Shown in pieces: positions 1-4,499 of a stretch of DNA of 11,109 nt. Origin of the DNA: Fibrobacter sp. (lineage in GTDB: Bacteria > Fibrobacterota > Fibrobacteria > Fibrobacterales > Fibrobacteraceae). Under the pieces are notes generated by a model, which had not been told where the DNA came from, did no database searches, and saw only the letters and a list, made by a program, of their open reading frames with translations. A program made the translations under genes and the position numbers. Location of the stretch: positions 1-11,109 of the forward strand of contig JAFZOV010000022.1 of NCBI GenBank assembly GCA_017550445.1. The letters are read 5' to 3'. The stretch's first letter is position 1; each line of letters starts with the position of its first letter.

Positions 1-615
1 CTTGGAAACGTCAAAGAAATTCTGTTCCTTAAGGGCGTTCCAGTTGGAGCCTTCGCCGGGAGCGTTCACGCCCATCGCGTTAATTGCCGAAGCACTGCAT
101 TTTTGTACGCTCCGGGCGTCGAAAAGTTCGCCCGCAAAATACACCCACACTAAATTTGCCGGAGGATCGTCGTCGACCGCGAAGCCGGCTGCCGCACGCA
201 CGGCGCCGAGCAAGTTTTCGGGACCGTCGGGATTCTTGGCGGTAGCGGGCTTCATGGAGCCTGTAAAAATCACCGCCTTTTCACATTTGACCGTAAGGCT
301 TACGAAGTAGGCCGTTTCGTCCATGGTGTCGGTGCCGTGAGTGACAACGATGCCGTCCACGGAATCATCTTCCTGCAATTCGGCAATGCGGTTCGAAAGC
401 TTGATCCACAGCTTGTCCGTCATGTCGTCGGAATTCACATTGCAAATCTGCTCGGCAGTAATCTCGGCGTAGTCCGAAAGCTCCGGCACGGATTTGACAA
501 GGTCTTCAGCCGAAATCTGCCCGGACACGTACCCCGTATTTTTGCCAGGCTCGCCGACGCCAGCGATAGTGCCGCCCGTCGCAAGAATCACGATGTGTTT
601 TTTCTTCGATGCCAT
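1..615 (-). CDS. L-asparaginase (type II-like), N-terminal 205 residues, cut by window edge
   Basis: Hydrolyses L-asparagine to aspartate and ammonia. The visible part carries both signature threonine motifs of the asparaginase/glutaminase family: LATGGTIAG at residues 11-19 (nucleophile Thr16) and THGTDTMDETA at 92-102 (Thr95-Asp96). A conserved Lys in RSVQKC follows about 70 residues later, equivalent to Lys162 of E. coli AnsB by my alignment. The stretches LTVKCEKAV and NPDGPENL also match AnsB closely. The start ATG at 615 is preceded by GAGGA with 6-nt spacing. No signal peptide is visible, because MASKKKHIV leads straight into the first beta strand, so a cytoplasmic enzyme is likely even though the motifs resemble type II. 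The residue at the AnsB Gln59 position is Asp63 (SDDM instead of SQDM), which may affect substrate preference. The family is usually about 330-350 residues, so roughly 40% is missing. It follows brnA by 20 bp on the same strand. Confidence 0.93.
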   Translation of the reverse strand, partial: MASKKKHIVILATGGTIAGVGEPGKNTGYVSGQISAEDLVKSVPELSDYAEITAEQICNVNSDDMTDKLWIKLSNRIAELQEDDSVDGIVVTHGTDTMDETAYFVSLTVKCEKAVIFTGSMKPATAKNPDGPENLLGAVRAAAGFAVDDDPPANLVWVYFAGELFDARSVQKCSASAINAMGVNAPGEGSNWNALKEQNFFDVSK

Positions 616-635
616 AGAAATCCTCGAGTGAAATG

Positions 636-851
636 TTATTTCCAATGCATAGTCAATTTACGCTTGCATTGGGCGCAATCCGTCAAATATGAATCGATAA
701 GGGTCTGGTAAGGAATGCCGACCTCTTTCGCCATGGTCTTGAAGTATTCAATAGTACTGGAATTTAAGCGGATCGTTATCTGTTTTTTCAGTGCGGCTGC
801 ATAAGGGTTCTTGACCGCCTTCATGCTTGAAAAGTCGTATTCCTTTTTCAT
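636..851 (-). CDS. brnA: BrnA family antitoxin (ribbon-helix-helix)
   Basis: Antitoxin of a type II toxin-antitoxin pair, 71 residues. In this family the antitoxin binds and neutralises the BrnT toxin, and the dimer, alone or with BrnT, represses the operon. The sequence shows the family pattern: a basic N-terminus with YDFSSMK...NPYAAALKK, then the DNA-binding strand QITIRLNSSTI (residues 24-34), and the two helices EYFKTMAKEVGIPYQTLIDSYL of a ribbon-helix-helix (MetJ/Arc/CopG) fold. GIPYQTLI is very typical of BrnA. The start ATG overlaps the end of brnT by 4 nt (848-851), the usual toxin-first order of brnTA. The C-terminal QCKRKLTMHWK tail is not something I recognise. The asparaginase gene begins 20 bp downstream, with no terminator visible between them. 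Confidence 0.88.
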   Translation of the reverse strand: MKKEYDFSSMKAVKNPYAAALKKQITIRLNSSTIEYFKTMAKEVGIPYQTLIDSYLTDCAQCKRKLTMHWK

Positions 852-1162
852 ATTCCGTCTCCTTTCCGTTCATTCCAATAGTATTGGAATTCCTTTTTTG
901 TTGCCTTGCGGGCACTGATGATTCGATTAACTACAATCTCGGCATCAAGAAGGCTTCGTTCTGTATAAACTACAATAAGAGTCCTGAGTTTTTCTGACAA
1001 TCCAATCAGAATAGACCTATCCTCGTTTTTTGAATGTTCTACATCAAAGAACACTCTAGCATGTTCATCTTCAAAGCACGATTTGGCTTCTTCAAATGAA
1101 ATACCATGTTTCTTTTGGTTGAGTTCATTCTTATGTTCGTCCCACTCGAATTCTACTTCCAT
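848..1162 (-). CDS. brnT: BrnT family toxin (RelE-like ribonuclease)
   Basis: Toxin partner of BrnA, 104 residues, about the usual length. Characterised BrnT proteins have a RelE-like fold and act as ribonucleases that stop translation. Recognisable family features are the N-terminal FEWDEHKNELNQKKHGISFEEA (residues 5-26), the central RSILIGLSEKLRTLIVVYTER region, and the C-terminal IISARKATKKEFQYYW (81-96), where the R/K-rich RIISARKA segment is the best-conserved part. The start ATG at 1162 is preceded by GAGG (1169-1172) at 6-nt spacing. An AT-rich control region with two TATAAT boxes sits 19-35 bp upstream. The gene is AT-richer than the asparaginase and hisC, as is common for mobile toxin-antitoxin genes. 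It looks intact, with no frameshift. I cannot tell from sequence alone whether the toxin is active. Confidence 0.88.
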   Translation of the reverse strand: MEVEFEWDEHKNELNQKKHGISFEEAKSCFEDEHARVFFDVEHSKNEDRSILIGLSEKLRTLIVVYTERSLLDAEIVVNRIISARKATKKEFQYYWNERKGDGI

Positions 1163-1180
1163 GCAGAACCTCGTGGTGTA

Positions 1181-1215
1181 ATTATAATATAATTATATTT
1201 GTTGCAGAAAGCAAC
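1181..1215 (-). promoter_or_regulatory. brnTA promoter/operator region with palindromes
   Basis: Reading toward brnT there are two perfect TATAAT hexamers, at 1192-1197 and 1181-1186. The first lies inside a perfect 14-bp palindrome (AATATAATTATATT, 1186-1199). A second inverted repeat, GTTGC-5 nt-GCAAC, occupies 1201-1215. BrnA proteins autorepress from palindromic sites at the -10 region, so these are reasonable operator candidates. I see no good -35 hexamer at the correct spacing: TTTCTG at 1205-1210 is the best, 18 nt from the proximal box. The transcription start is inferred, not shown. Confidence 0.5.
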
Positions 1216-1266
1216 TACAGATGTTGTCATATTGTTTTTTTCTGCGGGAACGCCCCCGTTTGGCGA

Positions 1267-1283
1267 ATAGGGACTGTCCCTAT
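1267..1283. repeat. 17-nt palindrome ATAGGGAC-T-GTCCCTAT
   Basis: Two perfect 8-nt arms separated by a single base in the brnT/FISUMP divergent spacer. One arm with its flank (GAATAGGGACT) recurs at 5815-5825 in front of the metalloprotease lipoprotein gene. No U-tract follows it, so it is not an obvious terminator. The form resembles an operator or a dispersed palindromic repeat unit. Function is unknown. Confidence 0.45.
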
Positions 1284-1306
1284 CTCTATATATACACGCT
1301 TTTTTG
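1276..1306 (+). promoter_or_regulatory. Promoter-like element shared with the other lipoprotein gene
   Basis: Reading toward the FISUMP gene, the order is GTCCCTAT, then TCTATA-rich sequence, then TACACGCTTTTTTG. The same order occurs on the minus strand at 5824-5799, reading toward the metalloprotease lipoprotein gene, with 5 nt less between the blocks. The TATA-rich core could be a -10 region. If so, the transcript would carry a leader of about 90-100 nt before the ATG at 1397. Promoter activity is inferred only from the recurrence and orientation. Confidence 0.35.
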
Positions 1307-1387
1307 AGACATTTGAATACCAATTTTGATGTAAAAAGATATTTGCTTTGTTATATTTCGCAAAAAGTTTGGCGGGATTTTAAATCT

Positions 1388-1392
1388 GGAGG
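1388..1392 (+). promoter_or_regulatory. Ribosome binding site fixing the FISUMP lipoprotein start
   Basis: GGAGG lies 4 nt before the ATG at 1397. The in-frame TTG at 1304 has no such site and would put 31 hydrophilic residues before the signal peptide, so 1397 is the start. Confidence 0.8.
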
Positions 1393-1396
1393 TCTT

Positions 1397-2407
1397 ATGT
1401 TTTATCGTCTAGTATTTGCACTTGTCTTTGCGTGTGTTTTTGCTGCATGTGGAGATGACTCCTCTTCCTCTTCAGTTTCCCCTGAACTGTCCGACGATTC
1501 TTCGTCTTCTGTTGCACCTGCCTCGAGCGGGGATCTCCAATCCTCCTCTTCTAAAAAAGATGAAAAATCCAGTTCTTCTGTTGAAAAAGTAAAAGAATCT
1601 AGTTCCTCGGTAAAACCTTCTTCTTCGGATGCCAAGTCCAGTAGCAGTGCGAAATCTTCATCTAGTGCAAAGTCCAGTTCGTCTTTTGAAGTTGACACAG
1701 CAAGACTTTGTACTCCGGATTATGACCTATGCGATCGAGCGCTGAGTGGCGATAGTATTCGCTCTGGTGCGTATAAGCAGTTTACAGATAAACGCAACGG
1801 ACGTAAGTATTATTATTTGACAATTAACGGAGAGAACAAGGATGGTCATGCCGCTTCTGTAACGGTAATGGCGGAAAATCTGAACATCGGGGAAATGGTC
1901 TCTGGAGACAAGGACCAATCAAATGACTCCAAGATTGAACGCTATTGCTATGAAAACGATGAATCAAATTGTGAGGAATACGGTGGCCTTTACCAGTGGG
2001 CGGAGGCTATGCAGCTGCCGAGCGAATGCAACACCAAGAGCTGTGCCGACCAGATTAAACCGAATCACCAGGGAATCTGCCCGGAAGGCTGGCGATTGCT
2101 GACTTACGATGATTTCTACATCGTTGTTCATGCCGATGGAAACGTTTATCCTCTTGTGGAAGGGGTTCGTGCCATGGGGTTTGGCGGACACAATTACAGT
2201 GGGTATAGCTTGATTGGGGCCGGATATAATTGGGGTTATAAGTTTAGAAATTTAAATGAAACGACATACTGGTTCTATCCAGAAGAAGGATCTTTAGATA
2301 AACCAGCTGCAAAGAGTGGTTCTCAAAGTAAATCTTCTACGGGAAATGCTTCGCAGAGCGTATATAAAACACATGGAATGTCGGTTCGTTGCGTGATGGC
2401 TAAATAA
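1397..2407 (+). CDS. FISUMP-domain lipoprotein with serine-block linker
   Basis: Exported lipoprotein of 336 residues. Residues 1-17 form a lipoprotein signal peptide ending VFAAC, with Cys18 as the lipidation site. Residues 21-96 are a low-complexity linker built of SSSS blocks spaced by acidic or lysine residues, a hallmark of Fibrobacter secreted proteins. The C-terminal domain (about 125-336) has the features of the Fibrobacter succinogenes major paralogous domain: YKQFTDKRNGRKYYYLTI, VMAENLNIG (158-165), YGGLYQWAEAM (195-205), GICPEGWRLLTYDDF (226-240) and the final MSVRCVMAK. Cysteines at 105, 112, 184, 192, 211, 216, 228 and 332 could form disulfides. The exact biochemical role of this family is not established; many members are surface-associated in fibre-degrading Fibrobacter. 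A GGAGG site precedes the start. No neighbour gene suggests a specific partner. Confidence 0.9.
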   Translation: MFYRLVFALVFACVFAACGDDSSSSSVSPELSDDSSSSVAPASSGDLQSSSSKKDEKSSSSVEKVKESSSSVKPSSSDAKSSSSAKSSSSAKSSSSFEVDTARLCTPDYDLCDRALSGDSIRSGAYKQFTDKRNGRKYYYLTINGENKDGHAASVTVMAENLNIGEMVSGDKDQSNDSKIERYCYENDESNCEEYGGLYQWAEAMQLPSECNTKSCADQIKPNHQGICPEGWRLLTYDDFYIVVHADGNVYPLVEGVRAMGFGGHNYSGYSLIGAGYNWGYKFRNLNETTYWFYPEEGSLDKPAAKSGSQSKSSTGNASQSVYKTHGMSVRCVMAK

Positions 2408-2442
2408 CCATTAATTTAATAAACATTTTTAACAAATAAACG

Positions 2443-2461
2443 GGGCTGTTTTGAACAGCCC
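2443..2461. terminator. Hairpin downstream of the FISUMP gene (possible terminator)
   Basis: GGGCTGTT and AACAGCCC form a perfect 8-bp stem with a 3-nt loop, 35 bp after the FISUMP stop. On the plus strand no U-tract follows. On the minus strand the hairpin is followed by a T-rich stretch (CGTTTATTTGTT), so it might serve minus-strand transcripts better. A typical intrinsic terminator for the plus gene would need the missing T-tract. Confidence 0.4.
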
Positions 2462-2474
2462 ATTGGGAGTTATT

Positions 2475-2546
2475 ATGTCCAAGAGCGCTGTGCATTTTTT
2501 TTTCAGTAATGAAATGCCGATGCTCCCTGAACCGAGTTCAGGGTGA
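2475..2546 (+). other. Candidate 23-codon small ORF, low confidence
   Basis: An ATG at 2475 with a GGGAG Shine-Dalgarno match 5 nt upstream (2465-2469) opens 23 codons (MSKSAVHFFFSNEMP... ending EPSSG) that stop at TGA 2544-2546. The last residues come from the CCCTGAA/TTCAGGG repeat element, so the frame could be the start of an older gene interrupted by a repeat, a leader peptide, or chance. I recognise no family. Confidence 0.15.
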
Positions 2547-2548
2547 CC
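2525..2548. repeat. CCCTGAA/TTCAGGG stem-loop of the TCAGG(A/G)TGAC repeat type
   Basis: A perfect 7-bp stem (2525-2531 with 2537-2543) and 5-nt loop, followed by TGACC. The 3' side TTCAGGGTGACC resembles GCTCAGGATGACAC at 3863-3876. Sequences of this type are familiar as dispersed intergenic repeats in many bacterial genomes. Confidence 0.5.
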
Positions 2549-2600
2549 ATCAGCATGACAGCAGACGGTCCAAGGGCTATTAGACAAGAGAAGACGACTT

Positions 2601-2649
2601 CCCATTTCACATCCCACATTACACATTCCACACTTCACATTATACATTG
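2601..2649. repeat. Degenerate tandem array, seven units of 7 nt (consensus CACATTN)
   Basis: Seven consecutive 7-nt units in exact register. Three match CACATT at positions 1-6 and the other four each differ at one position. The seventh position is free. The regular period with drifting units is clear by eye. A second array with the same period but a different unit lies at 3921-3976. Confidence 0.65.
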
Positions 2650-2707
2650 TGCTAGTCGGGTTCTTAAGGGCGGAACCCTTAGGCGAGAGGGTGATGGAAG
2701 CCATGGC

Positions 2708-2738
2708 ATGGATTGCTTCGCTTCGCTCGCAATGACGT
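2708..2738. repeat. Dispersed palindromic repeat, ATTGC...GCAATGACGT type
   Basis: ATGGATTGCTTCG (2708-2720) and CTCGCAATGACGT (2726-2738) are both found identically at 3884-3896 and 3910-3922. The arms ATTGC and GCAAT pair. This matches a repeat class common in intergenic DNA of many bacteria, whose reverse complement reads CGTCATTGCGAG. Confidence 0.65.
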
Positions 2739-2775
2739 GCAAGGCGAGTGCAGCGACGGGCCGCTTGCGGACCGG

Positions 2776-2816
2776 CATTGCCGAGCCGAGGGGTCATGCG
2801 CCCAGCGCAATGACGT
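2776..2816. repeat. Second, diverged GCAATGACGT palindromic repeat
   Basis: CATTGC at 2776-2781 pairs with GCAATG at 2807-2812, and CGCAATGACGT (2806-2816) is identical to the 3' end of the copies at 2708-2738 and 3884-3922. The interior differs from both, as expected for an old copy or a different subtype. Confidence 0.45.
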
Positions 2817-2857
2817 ATGCCAGGGCTGCAATCAGGGGGAGCCTTTCCCCTCACAAA

Positions 2858-3844
2858 TTATCTCACTTCGTCGAGTAGCTGTTGCGTGGTGACGCCGTAG
2901 TATTTTTTGAGGGCTTCGTCGTCGCCGAGGGTACGCATATCTTGAATGAATTTTCTAAAGTGCACCAGGTCTGCATTGCGGGCCAAGAGGCGTTCTACCA
3001 TGGCCTGTGAATACCAGTAGAGTTTGACCGCCGTGCCGGTGTTGTTCTCGTTCACGAACGGCGTCGAGAGCGCTTCGATGCTGGGGGCGCTACCTTCGGG
3101 CCTTGCCATTCCCGTGCGTGAAGCGTCAATCACTTGGGCGATTCCTTCGTTGACCCAAAGCGGTACATGGTAGCGGGTCATGGCGCGTATGAATGCGTGC
3201 GTGAGTTCGTGGAAGAACATCGGGCGGTAAATTTCGCGGTAGGCCATCACGTTTACCGGAATGCGGAGCTTGCCGTCGAATACGGCGCCGACCCATTCGG
3301 GGCGCGGTCCTACACCTTGATATTGCGAAGATTCGTAAAGCACTAGGTGCATCTTGTTTTCGGGGTGAAAGTCAAACAAGTGGCAGAGCGAATCGTAGGC
3401 GACTTCCAAAACGGCGAGTGCTTCGGCAATGTCGCTGCGTTTGGGACGCCCCTCGAATTCCACACGGAAATGCATGGAACGTTCCAATTGCAACTCTGCC
3501 ATTTCGCGAATTAGCGACTCGCTTTTCTGCTTTAGGTAATCTAAGTCGGCGTTGCTAAACTTTCGGGACTGTACGTAGGCGATGCAGTCTTCGTAGCGTT
3601 CCTGTTCAAAAAGGATTCCCGCTAAATGCAGTTGCAAATTCTGGTCGTCAGGCGATTCTTTCAGGAGTGCGCGCACGTTCTTTTCGGCGCAGTTCCATTC
3701 GGCCATTTCAAGGCATTCGTTGGTCTCGGCGATTAAAGCTTCGTGCTTGTCGAAGGCTTCTTTAGCCGCTGACTGTTGCATAAACCAGCGGACACCCACA
3801 AGGAGCGCGATGACGCCTATGACAATGTAGATTGTATTCTTCAT
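2858..3844 (-). CDS. Membrane-anchored gluzincin-like metallopeptidase (peptidase MA-like) with TPR-like region
   Basis: Predicted zinc metallopeptidase of 328 residues. One N-terminal membrane segment (about residues 4-20, TIYIVIGVIALLVGVRW) anchors it, with the rest probably periplasmic. Residues 33-115 read as TPR-like helices (CLEMAEWNCAEKNVRALL, LHLAGILFEQERYEDCIAYV). The catalytic part has HELTH at 212-216 (HExxH zinc site) and WVNEG at 230-234, whose Glu233 is the usual third zinc ligand in gluzincins of the peptidase MA-like group. The start ATG at 3844 is chosen because the in-frame extension to 3916 translates the upstream repeats (GVILSLSKN). Only a weak GAAG-type site precedes it. 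It is the last gene of a same-strand cluster with the DUF4416 and metzincin lipoprotein genes, separated from them by 120 bp of repeats. The substrate is unknown. Confidence 0.8.
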   Translation of the reverse strand: MKNTIYIVIGVIALLVGVRWFMQQSAAKEAFDKHEALIAETNECLEMAEWNCAEKNVRALLKESPDDQNLQLHLAGILFEQERYEDCIAYVQSRKFSNADLDYLKQKSESLIREMAELQLERSMHFRVEFEGRPKRSDIAEALAVLEVAYDSLCHLFDFHPENKMHLVLYESSQYQGVGPRPEWVGAVFDGKLRIPVNVMAYREIYRPMFFHELTHAFIRAMTRYHVPLWVNEGIAQVIDASRTGMARPEGSAPSIEALSTPFVNENNTGTAVKLYWYSQAMVERLLARNADLVHFRKFIQDMRTLGDDEALKKYYGVTTQQLLDEVR

Positions 3845-3850
3845 TTTTAG

Positions 3851-3875
3851 ATTCTTCGACAAGCTCAGGATGACA
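3851..3875. repeat. Dispersed repeat, CTTCGACAAGCTCAGGATGAC type
   Basis: Reading on the minus strand it begins GTGTCATCCTGAGCTTGTCG. This is a familiar dispersed intergenic sequence in many bacteria and explains the spurious VILSLSKN translation here. It ends only 6 bp before the start codon at 3844, so it supplies most of the leader of the peptidase gene. Confidence 0.55.
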
Positions 3876-3883
3876 CCTTTAAA

Positions 3884-3922
3884 ATGGATTGCTTCGACTC
3901 TTGCAGAGTCTCGCAATGACGT
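3884..3922. repeat. Dispersed palindromic repeat, second full ATTGC...GCAATGACGT copy
   Basis: Its outer blocks are identical to those at 2708-2738 (13 nt at each end). The interior is longer and forms its own hairpin, GACTCT-TGC-AGAGTC (3896-3910). The outer arms ATTGC (3888-3892) and GCAAT (3913-3917) also pair. It lies inside the same-strand cluster between the DUF4416 and peptidase genes. Confidence 0.65.
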
Positions 3923-3976
3923 CCTCTAAATTCTATGCTCTAAGTTCTGTCTACTTCCTACCGTCTACTGTCTACT
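3921..3976. repeat. Degenerate tandem array, eight units of 7 nt (AGTAGAC family)
   Basis: Reading on the minus strand from 3976 to 3921 there are eight 7-nt units in exact register. Three are perfect AGTAGAC (units 1, 2 and 4), one is GGTAGGA, and four begin AGA with a variable rest. The array abuts the GCAATGACG repeat with no gap. At its other end it provides the last codons and the TAG stop (3965-3967) of the DUF4416 gene. Confidence 0.65.
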
Positions 3977-4495
3977 CTTTTTGAATTTTTCCCTGATAAG
4001 TTGCAAGTCGTGTTGGTAGGGGTTGCGTTTAAAGTCTTCGATGGCCCAGGCGGTGGGGTGGAACTGCCCCTTCGCATAAGTCAGGAGCATGTCGAGCCAC
4101 ACGCCTTTTCCGGCATAAAGCTTAAAGGGCCCACGCTTATAACTCGGGAGCACCACCTTGTCCAAGTCCATGTAACCGATGTCTATATTCACGCGGCGGG
4201 CGTCAGGATCGCTGGCTTGCGCCATCGTAAGTTCCAGTGCATTGCTGCGTTCCTTTTCAAGTGCAATGGTTTCGGGCGGGATCTCGTTTTCAAATGAGAC
4301 TACGCCACGGTACAGTCCTTCGCCCATTTCGGGAGTGTAATAAGGCGTCTGGTCAAATGCGAAAAGCTTGCCCTTGTGGCGGATCTTGCCCCAAGTGCGT
4401 TCCAATGCGTCAATCACCTCGGGTAGCCACTGCTCGCCGGGCTGCAAAACAAATGCTAAAAGTTGTGCGTTTTCAGAAAATTGAGAAGACTTCAT
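3965..4495 (-). CDS. DUF4416 family protein
   Basis: A 176-residue soluble protein that I assign to DUF4416, a family of unknown function. Matching features are FAFDQTPYYTPEMGEGLYRGVVSFE (residues 46-69, the typical F-F-TDYY-EMG-GL pattern), the RRVNIDIGYMDLDKVVLPS block (100-118), LYAGKGVWLDMLLTYAKGQF (126-145) and an aromatic tail WAIEDFKRNPY. No signal peptide or membrane segment is seen. The start ATG at 4495 lies 4 bp after the stop of the upstream metzincin gene, without a recognisable Shine-Dalgarno sequence (ACTAAATTT precedes it), so translation may be coupled to the upstream gene. The final residues SRQ and the stop are encoded within the 7-nt tandem array, so the native C-terminus may have been altered when the array formed. 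I know of no function. Confidence 0.75.
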   Translation of the reverse strand: MKSSQFSENAQLLAFVLQPGEQWLPEVIDALERTWGKIRHKGKLFAFDQTPYYTPEMGEGLYRGVVSFENEIPPETIALEKERSNALELTMAQASDPDARRVNIDIGYMDLDKVVLPSYKRGPFKLYAGKGVWLDMLLTYAKGQFHPTAWAIEDFKRNPYQHDLQLIREKFKKSRQ

Positions 4496-4499
4496 AAAT

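Larger units (their letters stand above)
2408..2857. other. 450-bp non-coding spacer rich in dispersed repeats
   Basis: No convincing protein gene lies here. In order it holds a strong hairpin (2443-2461), a 9-T run (2495-2503), a CCCTGAA/TTCAGGG stem-loop (2525-2543), a degenerate 7-nt tandem array (2601-2649), competing hairpins GGGTTC/GAACCC (2658-2678) and TAAGGG/CCCTTA (2665-2681), two ATTGC...GCAATGACGT palindromic elements (2708-2738, 2776-2816), and a GGGGA/TCCCC hairpin (2836-2850) just past the stop of the minus-strand peptidase gene. Open frames that cross it on both strands give translations such as RHCERSEAIH, a string typical of repeat-derived spurious ORFs. Confidence 0.7.

Noticed and set aside
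1304..1396. In-frame upstream TTG start for the FISUMP lipoprotein
   Set aside because: It would put 31 mostly hydrophilic residues before the lipoprotein signal peptide. The ATG at 1397 has GGAGG 4 nt upstream and starts the signal peptide directly.
1163..1396. Possible small RNA or riboswitch in the brnT/FISUMP spacer
   Set aside because: Apart from the palindromes and the shared promoter-like element I see no conserved riboswitch core or terminator-like stem with a U-tract.
1402..1698. Acidic Glu/Ser-rich 98-codon open frame antisense to the serine linker
   Set aside because: It is the complement of TCC/TCT/AGT serine codons in the linker, with no start context of its own.
2429..2878. 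Open frames of 111-141 codons on both strands across the repeat spacer
   Set aside because: The translations include RHCERSEAIH and MDCFASLAMT, strings that come from the GCAATGACG-type dispersed repeat, and neither frame has a plausible ribosome site or protein-like composition.
3845..3916. Longer start for the peptidase MA-like protein
   Set aside because: The extra 24 residues (GVILSLSKN and similar) are translated dispersed repeats, and the membrane anchor begins right after the ATG at 3844.
3921..3976. Possible CRISPR or phage-type repeat array
   Set aside because: Units are 7 nt and contiguous with no spacers, and no cas genes are near, so this is a simple tandem repeat.
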